Positions 1-5,167 of a DNA stretch of 5,369 nucleotides are shown here, piece after piece; the first letter of the stretch is position 1, and the number at the start of each line of letters is the position of its first letter. The stretch comes from Methylophaga sp. (GTDB taxonomy: Bacteria > Pseudomonadota > Gammaproteobacteria > Nitrosococcales > Methylophagaceae): assembly GCA_014762585.1 (NCBI GenBank), contig JABURN010000086.1:1-5369 (forward strand), read 5' to 3'. A model generated the notes under the pieces. That model was not told the DNA's origin, ran no database searches, and saw only the letters and a list, made by a program, of their open reading frames with translations. The position numbers and the translations under genes were made by a program.

Positions 1-66
1 CGCTGTAAACACAGACGAAATTCAATCCTTAACTCTTTATAAACCAAAAAATAGTTTGGAGGAGAT
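1..66 (+). other. AT-rich leader before mauB; possible end of an upstream gene
   Basis: This stretch is clearly more AT-rich than the genes that follow. In known mau operons mauF lies directly upstream of mauB, so the left edge may hold the last codons of mauF. All three forward frames stop here: TAA at 6-8, TAA at 40-42, and a TGA at 68-70 that would overlap the mauB start codon as ATGA. The sequence does not show which of these, if any, ends a real gene. I see no convincing -35/-10 pair and no hairpin followed by a T run, so no promoter or terminator is called. Confidence 0.4.
58..64 (+). promoter_or_regulatory. Ribosome binding site of mauB
   Basis: GGAGGAG lies 2 bases before the ATG at 67, and its GGAGG core lies 4 bases before it. 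This is the closest match to the anti-Shine-Dalgarno sequence in the window apart from the site before mauN. It supports the ATG at 67 as the start and fits an abundant structural subunit. Confidence 0.8.
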
Positions 67-1245
67 ATGACACTATTTAATCTTAAATCAAAGCTGCGAC
101 AACAGGGTGTAGTCGGCGGTATTGCCGCAGCAGCTATGATGACTGCAGCATATCCAGCATTTGCAGATATTGCCATTGAAGAAATGACGCTTGAGGTGGC
201 ACCACCAAGTGACTCAAAACGCGTTTATGTTACCGATCCGGGCCATTTCCAAATGACCTCTCAGGTTTTTACCATCGATGGTAATAACAACAAAATCCTG
301 GGTATGAGTGATGGCGGTAAACTGCCACACGTCTTGGTCGGTGACGAAGGTAAATTTATGGCCATTGCCAATACCTGGTATGACCGTATCGCCCGTGGCA
401 ACCGAGATGACTACATCGAAGTCTTCGATACTCAGACTCATGAGGTAACTGCGGATATCGATATTCCTGAAGGTCGATTCCTCACAGCCATTTTCCCGCA
501 CATGGCGACACTGAGTATTGATGACAAGCACATGATGTTCCAGCAGTTCTCTCCCGTGCCTGCAGTCGGTCTGGTTGATTTGGAAGAAAACAAGTTCGTC
601 AAAATGATGAATACACCAGACTGTTATCACCTGTTCCCGGCTCCTGAACAGAACGTCTATATGCATTGTCGTGACGGTTCAATGCTGAAAATCAAGTATG
701 ACGATGAGGGTAACTCGGAACAGACTCACAGCCAGGTCTTCCACCCTGAAGATCGTTATTTGATCAATACGCCGTATTACTCTGATGTCACCAACCGTTT
801 GGTATGGCCAGACTACGAAGGTGTTATCTATCAGGCGAAATTGACAGCTGATGGTGCCGAGTTCATGGAGCCAATCGATGTTTTCACTAAAGCAGAGAAA
901 GCGGAAAAATGGCGTCCAGGTGGCTGGCAGTTGGTGACAGTTCATGACAAGAGCAATGAACTTTACCTGCTGGCTGATCAACGCGGCGAATTTACTCACA
1001 AAACGCCAAGCCGTTATGTGTTTGTGGTTGACGCCAATACGGGTGAACGTCTGCGTAAGTTTGAGTTGAAGCATGAAATTGACTCGATTGCAGTCAGTCA
1101 GGATGACAAACCGTATCTGTTTGCTTTATCAGCCAATGAACAAACTCTGTATACCTTTGATGCTAAGACAGGCAAGGAGCTCGGACAAACGACAGGTCTC
1201 GGTCGCTATCCGCACATTCTGACCCTGCCTCAGGATAGTGAGTAA
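67..1245 (+). CDS. mauB: Methylamine dehydrogenase heavy (alpha) subunit MauB
   Basis: MauB is the heavy subunit of periplasmic methylamine dehydrogenase, an alpha2beta2 enzyme that oxidises methylamine to formaldehyde and ammonia. The family folds as a seven-bladed beta-propeller that cradles the TTQ-bearing light subunit. The 392-residue product begins with a Sec-type signal peptide: basic residues at 8-11, a hydrophobic core at about 14-30, and an AFA site predicting cleavage after residue 33. From memory it aligns over its whole length with the Paracoccus denitrificans subunit, for example RVYVTDPGHF (52-61), IARGNRDDYIEVFD, RPGGWQ and HEIDSI. F61 in DPGHF matches alpha-Phe55, which lines the substrate channel and favours methylamine over longer amines. 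C186 and C201 match the intrachain disulfide pair. The acidic N-terminal extension of the mature Paracoccus protein is mostly missing. The gene ends 3 bases before mauE, which suggests translational coupling. Confidence 0.97.
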   Translation: MTLFNLKSKLRQQGVVGGIAAAAMMTAAYPAFADIAIEEMTLEVAPPSDSKRVYVTDPGHFQMTSQVFTIDGNNNKILGMSDGGKLPHVLVGDEGKFMAIANTWYDRIARGNRDDYIEVFDTQTHEVTADIDIPEGRFLTAIFPHMATLSIDDKHMMFQQFSPVPAVGLVDLEENKFVKMMNTPDCYHLFPAPEQNVYMHCRDGSMLKIKYDDEGNSEQTHSQVFHPEDRYLINTPYYSDVTNRLVWPDYEGVIYQAKLTADGAEFMEPIDVFTKAEKAEKWRPGGWQLVTVHDKSNELYLLADQRGEFTHKTPSRYVFVVDANTGERLRKFELKHEIDSIAVSQDDKPYLFALSANEQTLYTFDAKTGKELGQTTGLGRYPHILTLPQDSE

Positions 1246-1248
1246 GTC

Positions 1249-1797
1249 ATGAGCTGGTTAATTAACGATCCTGCTCTGTCAGTACTAGCCACACTTTTTG
1301 TGGGGCTGGTACTGGCTGTGGCTGGTATTTCCAAGCTGCGAAGCTCCGATGAGTTCCAGGGTGTTGTCGACAACTACCGTTTGTTACCGGGTTTCCTGGT
1401 AAAACCGGTAGCAAAGCTTCTCCCTTGGGTCGAGCTGGCATGTGCTGTCGCATTGATGGTACCGCCTGCACGAGAAATAGCTGCCTGGGTAGCAATGGGC
1501 TTGTTCGTGACGTTCGCGCTGGCATTGGCTATCAATGTCGGCAGAGGCCGAACTCACATCGACTGCGGTTGTGTGCGTCGTCCGACCAGCAGGAGTCGCA
1601 TTGGCATGTTCCATGTCCTGCGTGCGCTCTTCCTTGCCGGCGTAAGCACATTCATCGCGATGAGTTCGCTTGATGTGGCATCAGTGCCTCTCGCATCCTG
1701 GCTGATCGCTGTTGCCTCAGCAGCCATGCTGGCCATGCTCTATGTAGCAGCAGATGTGATGGTGGGATTGCCAAATTCTCGCGAATCAAGAACCTAA
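1249..1797 (+). CDS. mauE: Methylamine utilisation membrane protein MauE
   Basis: MauE is an integral inner-membrane protein needed for correct formation of the MADH light subunit. In Paracoccus, mauE and mauD mutants fail to accumulate that subunit, and the pair is thought to handle its disulfides. The 182-residue product has hydrophobic segments at about 8-28, 58-73, 77-97, 120-140 and 147-173, so four or five membrane spans. It resembles the MauE/DoxX-type membrane family. An IDCGC motif gives C106 and C108 at the end of the third segment, a plausible redox-active C-x-C; C65 lies inside a membrane segment. The ATG at 1249 comes 3 bases after the mauB stop, with only a weak purine-rich site (GAGTAAG) upstream, so reinitiation after mauB is likely. 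The position between mauB and mauD is standard for mau operons. An imperfect inverted repeat lies in codons 45-55. Confidence 0.93.
   Translation: MSWLINDPALSVLATLFVGLVLAVAGISKLRSSDEFQGVVDNYRLLPGFLVKPVAKLLPWVELACAVALMVPPAREIAAWVAMGLFVTFALALAINVGRGRTHIDCGCVRRPTSRSRIGMFHVLRALFLAGVSTFIAMSSLDVASVPLASWLIAVASAAMLAMLYVAADVMVGLPNSRESRT
1381..1414 (+). repeat. Inverted repeat (imperfect stem-loop) inside mauE
   Basis: Two 14-base arms (1381-1394 and 1401-1414) flank a 6-base loop, CCTGGT. By hand, 12 positions form Watson-Crick pairs, one is a G-U wobble (1384/1411) and one is a mismatch (1391/1404). The core is TACCGG against CCGGTA. No T run follows, so it does not look like an intrinsic terminator. 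It could be an RNA stem-loop that affects message decay between mauB and the downstream genes, or chance within coding sequence. Confidence 0.6.
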
Positions 1798-1804
1798 TTA
1801 TTAG

Positions 1805-1810
1805 TAAGGA
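1805..1810 (+). promoter_or_regulatory. Ribosome binding site of mauD
   Basis: TAAGGA lies 9 bases before the ATG at 1820, inside the 22-base mauE-mauD gap, and supports that start. Confidence 0.65.
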
Positions 1811-1819
1811 AAATTCACA

Positions 1820-2452
1820 ATGAGCTTCGATATTCTTATTGCTTCAAATGTGCTGCTGTGGGCCGCTTTTCTGGCTCTGGCAGCACTTATGGTCGGTGTC
1901 ATCCGACAAATTGGTCTGTTACATGAACGTTCAGCACCACTGGGCGCCATGATGGTAGATCACGGACCCGACATCGGTGATAAATCACCTGTGTTCAACG
2001 TTAAAACCTTCACCGATGAGAGAGACGTGCTGGTTGGCCGTGCCATCACGCCGGGCCGTCCAAGCCTGCTGATGTTCACCGGTCCTTCTTGCCCTGTTTG
2101 TGCAAAACTGCTGCCGATTATCCGTGATGTAGCAGCGAGTGAGGGCGCAGACGTTATTCTGATCAGTGACGGTACGGCTGCTGAGCACCGCGAATTTCTC
2201 AGCAACCACCCCCTGAAGAATGAGCTGTACATCAACTCACCAGAAATTGGTATGCGCTATCAGGTATCAAAAGTGCCTTACGGTGTCTTGCTGGATGCGG
2301 ATGGTGTTATCAAAGGTAAAGGACTGTGCAACACACGTGAGCATGTTGAAAGCCTGTTTGAAACCATTCGACTGGGCCACGCTTCACTGCAGAGCTACCT
2401 GAGAGATAGCTCTACCGCTAAGGAAGTTAAGGTTGGCGAGCAACTGCACTAA
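1820..2452 (+). CDS. mauD: Thioredoxin-fold methylamine utilisation protein MauD
   Basis: MauD is a membrane-anchored periplasmic thiol-disulfide protein required to mature the MADH light subunit, which in this family carries six disulfides. The 210-residue product starts with one hydrophobic segment (about 5-27) serving as an uncleaved anchor, followed by a thioredoxin-like domain. The active site is C91-P-V-C94 in GPSCPVCAKLLP. A KVPYGV stretch places the expected cis-proline at P153. C170 is a further cysteine outside the active site. CPVC differs from the CGPC of thioredoxin and fits a disulfide oxidase or isomerase role, but the direction of the reaction cannot be read from sequence. MauE next door is its likely partner for electrons or membrane location. 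The gene is followed by the longest gap in the operon (43 bases), which has no hairpin. Confidence 0.95.
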   Translation: MSFDILIASNVLLWAAFLALAALMVGVIRQIGLLHERSAPLGAMMVDHGPDIGDKSPVFNVKTFTDERDVLVGRAITPGRPSLLMFTGPSCPVCAKLLPIIRDVAASEGADVILISDGTAAEHREFLSNHPLKNELYINSPEIGMRYQVSKVPYGVLLDADGVIKGKGLCNTREHVESLFETIRLGHASLQSYLRDSSTAKEVKVGEQLH

Positions 2453-2484
2453 TCATTCACTTTAGAGTAGAACCAAAATATAAC

Positions 2485-2492
2485 GGAGAAGG
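2485..2492 (+). promoter_or_regulatory. Ribosome binding site of mauA
   Basis: GGAGAAGG ends 3 bases before the ATG at 2496; its GGAG core lies 7 bases before it. The clear site fits high expression of the light subunit. Confidence 0.7.
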
Positions 2493-2495
2493 CAA

Positions 2496-3062
2496 ATGAC
2501 AAAGAAATTAGGATTTGACGCTGCTATTGAAAAACTGAGCCGTCGCACCGCTAATAAGACCGGGCGTCGTAGTTTTGTCGGCAAAATGGGTGGTTTCCTG
2601 GTTGGCGCAACTCTGCTGCCACTGCTGCCAGTTGACCGTCGTGGACGTTTGAAAGAGGCGCATGCCGCTGATGCCAGTAACCTGGATGCAGCCAGAGCAG
2701 GTTGGCAACCACAGGATCAGGATCCACAGTCCTGTGACTACTGGCGACATTGTTCTATTGACGGTAACGTCTGTGACTGTTGCGGTGGTACGCTGACTTC
2801 CTGTCCTCCAGGCACAAGCTTGTCACCCAGTTCCTGGGTAGCCAGCTGTTACAACCCGGGTGATGGCCAGACTTACCTGATCGCTTACCGTGACTGCTGT
2901 GGTAAGCAAACCTGTGGCCAATGTGCGTGTCTGAACACAGAAGGTGAACTGCCGGTTTACCGTCCTGAGTTCTCTAACGACATCGTATGGTGTTTCGGTG
3001 CAGAAAATGATGATATGACTTATCACTGCACCATCTCACCCGTAGTTGGTAAAGCCAGCTAA
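2496..3062 (+). CDS. mauA: Methylamine dehydrogenase light (beta) subunit precursor MauA, TTQ-bearing
   Basis: MauA is the catalytic light subunit of methylamine dehydrogenase. Its cofactor TTQ forms by oxygenation and cross-linking of two of its own tryptophans. The 188-residue precursor has a long leader with a twin-arginine-like motif (RRSFVGK, from residue 24), a hydrophobic stretch at 32-46 and an AHA site at 55-57. The mature chain then starts at A58, exactly as in Paracoccus denitrificans. With that offset of 57, W114 and W165 equal Trp57 and Trp108 of TTQ, and D89 and D133 equal Asp32 and Asp76, used in TTQ formation and catalysis. C80, C86, C93, C95, C103, C118, C134, C135, C143, C145, C166 and C178 equal the twelve cysteines of the six known disulfides. 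Two further cysteines, C96 and C140, replace serines of the Paracoccus chain. The subunit is about as long as its relatives. MauG, encoded 24 bases downstream, completes the cofactor. Confidence 0.98.
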   Translation: MTKKLGFDAAIEKLSRRTANKTGRRSFVGKMGGFLVGATLLPLLPVDRRGRLKEAHAADASNLDAARAGWQPQDQDPQSCDYWRHCSIDGNVCDCCGGTLTSCPPGTSLSPSSWVASCYNPGDGQTYLIAYRDCCGKQTCGQCACLNTEGELPVYRPEFSNDIVWCFGAENDDMTYHCTISPVVGKAS

Positions 3063-3068
3063 GTTGGT

Positions 3069-3074
3069 AAGAGG
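3069..3074 (+). promoter_or_regulatory. Ribosome binding site of mauG (long spacing)
   Basis: AAGAGG is the only purine-rich stretch in the mauA-mauG gap. It lies 12 bases before the ATG at 3087, longer than the usual 5 to 9. Together with the inverted repeat that begins 25 bases into the gene, this suggests weaker translation of mauG than of mauA. That would fit an enzyme needed in small amounts, but it is inference. Confidence 0.5.
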
Positions 3075-3086
3075 CATTTCTAAATC

Positions 3087-4091
3087 ATGAAGATCAGAAG
3101 CCTCGTCATGTTGGCATGCACGGTATTTTCCGTGCATGCCAGTTTGGCAGATGACAAGATCAAGCGAAGCGACTATCAACGTCCTGAAGCGATACCGGCC
3201 CCGGCATCCAACCCGCTGACTGAAGAAAAAACCACGCTGGGTAAAACGCTGTTTTTTGACCCGCGTTTATCCCGTAATGAAGGCATGTCCTGTGCGACTT
3301 GTCACTCCCCGGATCATCGTTGGAGCGATGGCCGAGTTGTACCGCTGGGTTCTGAAGAGCTCGAGCAGCCGAGACGAACGCCCACTGTCATGAACAGTGC
3401 CTGGCTTAAAGCATTGATGTGGGATGGCCGTGCCAACTCACTGGAAGCACAAGCGGTGCTTCCTATCACAACGCCGCATGAAATGAACTACAACATGAAA
3501 GAATTGGTTGAGCGGCTAGGCGAAATCAAGGGCTATCGCCCCCTGTTTGAAAATGCATATGGCGATACAGAAATCACCACGGAGCGTATAGCCATGGCAT
3601 TGGCGACTTTTCAGCGCACATTGGTGTCTAATACTTCAAGCTTCGACCAATGGGTGGAAGGCGATGAAGATGCTATCAGTAGCAGTGCCCAACGCGGCTT
3701 TCAAATTTTCAATGACGAGGCACAATGTGCTGCCTGTCATAAGTCCTGGCGTTTCACCGATGACAGTTTCCATGACATCGGTCTGGATGACCCGGATCTC
3801 GGGCGTGGCAAAGTGATCCCTGTTGAGGTGACAATAATGCAGCATGCCTTTAAAACACCGACATTGCGTGATCTGCCTGAAAATGGCCCGTTTATGCATG
3901 ATGGCTCGATGACCGATCTGGAAGAAGTCATCAAACATTATGAAGACGGTTTCATTCAACGCGCCAGCCTCTCAAAAGAAATGAAACCGTTCGAGCTGAG
4001 TGATCAGCAACGAGCGGATCTCATTGCTTTTCTGAAAACGCTGGATGGTGGCCCATTAGCCATCGAACAACCCGAATTACCTGAGGAATAG
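3087..4091 (+). CDS. mauG: Di-haem TTQ biosynthesis enzyme MauG
   Basis: MauG is a periplasmic di-haem c enzyme related to bacterial cytochrome c peroxidases. It oxidises pre-MADH to insert the second oxygen and cross-link the two tryptophans of MauA. The 334-residue product has a Sec signal (about 1-21, HASLA before DDK) and two haem c sites, CATCH (69-73) and CAACH (214-218). Residues matching the Paracoccus enzyme are W112 (Trp93, between the haems), Q122 (Gln103), P126 (Pro107), E132 (Glu113) and H218 (His205). Y285 in IKHYEDG matches Tyr294, the unusual axial ligand that replaces the Met of ordinary peroxidases. The labile distal His of Pseudomonas peroxidase is absent (S89 at that spacing), as expected for a five-coordinate haem. 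Oddities: the protein is shorter, with 145 rather than 170 residues between the two CxxCH histidines. Ala212 stands where Paracoccus has Trp199, and Arg97 where it has the calcium ligand Asn66. Its place after mauA supports MauG over a plain peroxidase. Confidence 0.93.
   Translation: MKIRSLVMLACTVFSVHASLADDKIKRSDYQRPEAIPAPASNPLTEEKTTLGKTLFFDPRLSRNEGMSCATCHSPDHRWSDGRVVPLGSEELEQPRRTPTVMNSAWLKALMWDGRANSLEAQAVLPITTPHEMNYNMKELVERLGEIKGYRPLFENAYGDTEITTERIAMALATFQRTLVSNTSSFDQWVEGDEDAISSSAQRGFQIFNDEAQCAACHKSWRFTDDSFHDIGLDDPDLGRGKVIPVEVTIMQHAFKTPTLRDLPENGPFMHDGSMTDLEEVIKHYEDGFIQRASLSKEMKPFELSDQQRADLIAFLKTLDGGPLAIEQPELPEE
3112..3141 (+). repeat. Perfect inverted repeat (stem-loop) at the 5' end of mauG
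   Basis: Arms at 3112-3123 (TGGCATGCACGG) and 3130-3141 (CCGTGCATGCCA) are perfect reverse complements of 12 bases around a 6-base loop, TATTTT. Each arm contains the palindrome GCATGC. The repeat lies in codons 9-19 of mauG, within the signal peptide, starting 25 bases after the first base of the start codon. No T run follows, so it is not a standard intrinsic terminator. As RNA it would be a strong hairpin, and it could tune mauG translation or protect the 3' end of the upstream mauA message. Confidence 0.8.
4083..4087 (+). promoter_or_regulatory. Ribosome binding site of mauL
   Basis: GAGGA lies inside the last codons of mauG, 9 bases before the GTG at 4097. It decides for that GTG over the in-frame ATG at 4124, which would lose the basic N-region of the signal peptide. 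Confidence 0.65.
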
Positions 4092-4096
4092 CTGAC

Positions 4097-4459
4097 GTGA
4101 ATAGAAAACTGAAGCGTTGGATAATGGGCATGGCGCTCATGCTCACCACACTCAATTCGACGGCTGGCATCGCAGAGCAGGTAAACGGCTCAGAGCCAGA
4201 AGTTCATAATTTGTCACTGACTCACCACGATTTTGAAGACTGGACGTTTACGCTGAGTGCAAATGACACACTGGCGATCACCAACAAATCTGATGTTGCA
4301 CATAGTATATATATCACCCACCCCGACGGCACTGTGGTCAATTTGGATGTGCACCTCCCGGGAGAAACCTTCACCTGGACCATTCCTGCAGCTGGTAATT
4401 ATTTGCTGCAATGCTGGATTCATCCGATTATCAGAGCGGAGATGACCGTGTCTCCCTGA
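4097..4459 (+). CDS. mauL: Periplasmic cupredoxin-like protein MauL
   Basis: The gene is called mauL from its position between mauG and mauM and its small exported product. In Methylobacterium extorquens AM1, mauL is required for growth on primary amines, but its biochemical role is not established. The 120-residue protein starts with GTG, followed by a basic region (RKLKR), a hydrophobic core at about 9-20 and a likely cleavage near residue 23 or 26. The rest looks like one cupredoxin domain: a beta-rich N-terminal half, VAHS with H69, then YLLQCWIHP with C106 and H109. These are three of the four usual type 1 copper ligands. The axial Met expected three residues after H109, as in amicyanin, is Ile112; the nearest Met is M116, seven residues on. 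Amicyanin (mauC) was considered, but the C-terminal ligand loop and gene position do not fit it. It may carry copper for electron transfer, or act in MADH assembly. Confidence 0.8.
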   Translation: MNRKLKRWIMGMALMLTTLNSTAGIAEQVNGSEPEVHNLSLTHHDFEDWTFTLSANDTLAITNKSDVAHSIYITHPDGTVVNLDVHLPGETFTWTIPAAGNYLLQCWIHPIIRAEMTVSP

Positions 4460-4470
4460 GGCTTGTTTGC

Positions 4471-4475
4471 AGAGG
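4471..4475 (+). promoter_or_regulatory. Ribosome binding site of mauM
   Basis: AGAGG lies 6 bases before the ATG at 4482 and supports that start over the in-frame TTG at 4467, which has no suitable site upstream and would place this motif inside the coding sequence. Confidence 0.65.
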
Positions 4476-4481
4476 CTGTAT

Positions 4482-5165
4482 ATGTCAAAAGACAAACGAC
4501 ACAACATGGCCAGACTGGAAGACCCGGCAAAACGGGAAACCTTCCGCCACATATTCAAACGCTTTGGTGTGATACTGGTAGGGACTATCGTCGGTCAGTC
4601 GATGATTTTGTCTCGTCCCTCGCGTGCGGCAGAGGCATTGCGTCCGCCAGGTGCATTGCCTGATCTTGATTTTGACTCATCATGCATACGCTGTGGATTG
4701 TGCGTTGAAGACTGCCCATACGATATCCTTAAGCTTGCCAGTTGGGCTGATCCGGCCCCGCAGGGGACACCGTTCTTTGTTGCCAGGGAAGAGCCCTGCC
4801 GCATGTGTAAAGACATCCCATGTGCCAAAGCCTGTCCTACCGGTGCGCTTGATCGCCATATGACGGATATTAAAAAAGCCGATATGGGTGTTGCCGTTCT
4901 GGTCGACCATGAAACCTGTCTCAATTATAAAGGCATGACCTGCAGTATTTGCTGGCGAGTATGCCCAATTCGCGATGAAGCCATCACGCTGGAGCCCATT
5001 GAGTCAGAAAAAGGGCGGCTGCTTATTCCTACCGTACAGTCTGATACATGTACCGGCTGCGGTACCTGCGAGAAACATTGCGTATTGTCCGAGGCCGCTA
5101 TCCGGGTGCTGCCTCGAGAGCTGGGCCTGGGTCTCTCTGGCAGAAACGCAGTAGGAAGGAGCTAG
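4482..5165 (+). CDS. mauM: NapG-like polyferredoxin MauM
   Basis: MauM belongs to the MauM/NapG family of periplasm-facing ferredoxins with four [4Fe-4S] clusters. From the ATG at 4482 the protein has 227 residues. An N-terminal hydrophobic leader (about 28-43) is preceded by FKRFGV, which resembles a Tat signal but has Lys-Arg in place of Arg-Arg. Four cysteine motifs follow: C68-x2-C71-x2-C74-x3-C78-P; C106-x2-C109-x4-C114-x3-C118-P; C146-x7-C154-x2-C157-x3-C161-P; and C190-x2-C193-x2-C196-x3-C200. That makes sixteen cysteines, enough for four clusters, and the unequal spacings are typical of NapG. MauN, a NapH-like membrane ferredoxin encoded 2 bases downstream, is the likely partner. In Methylobacterium extorquens AM1 insertions in mauM did not stop growth on amines, so it is probably accessory. 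A part in a redox chain serving MADH maturation or quinol-linked electron transfer is possible but unproven. Confidence 0.93.
   Translation: MSKDKRHNMARLEDPAKRETFRHIFKRFGVILVGTIVGQSMILSRPSRAAEALRPPGALPDLDFDSSCIRCGLCVEDCPYDILKLASWADPAPQGTPFFVAREEPCRMCKDIPCAKACPTGALDRHMTDIKKADMGVAVLVDHETCLNYKGMTCSICWRVCPIRDEAITLEPIESEKGRLLIPTVQSDTCTGCGTCEKHCVLSEAAIRVLPRELGLGLSGRNAVGRS
5153..5161 (+). promoter_or_regulatory. Ribosome binding site of mauN
   Basis: AGGAAGGAG overlaps the last codons of mauM and ends 6 bases before the ATG at 5168. It supports that start and indicates close coupling of mauM and mauN translation. Confidence 0.8.
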
Positions 5166-5167
5166 GC

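Noticed and set aside
21..43. TTCAAT followed by TATAAA as a possible promoter for mauB.
   Set aside because: The boxes are only 11 bases apart and the -35 match is poor; the operon promoter is expected upstream of mauF.
2..70. Frame 2 stays open from the left edge to a TGA overlapping the mauB ATG, as if an upstream gene ended there.
   Set aside because: The stretch is short and AT-rich at all positions, another frame stops at 6-8, and I cannot recognise a MauF C-terminus; not called.
679..1074. Long open frames on the minus strand opposite mauB and mauG (for example 214-666, 679-1074 and 3636-3959).
   Set aside because: They lie fully antisense to well-conserved genes and their translations resemble no family I know; treated as shadows.
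3044..3070. AGTTGGTAA occurs twice, at 3044-3052 and 3062-3070, around the mauA stop codon.
   Set aside because: Only 9 bases match, the flanks differ and the first copy encodes the conserved VVGK end of MauA; most likely chance or an old small duplication.
4467..4481. TTG at 4467 as the start of mauM, five codons longer.
   Set aside because: The ATG at 4482 has AGAGG 6 bases upstream, while the TTG lacks a ribosome binding site.
4520..4556. Partly paired stretch (GGAAG and CTTCC around CCG and CGG) near the start of mauM.
   Set aside because: The stems are only 5 and 3 bases with an internal loop and no T run; too weak to call.
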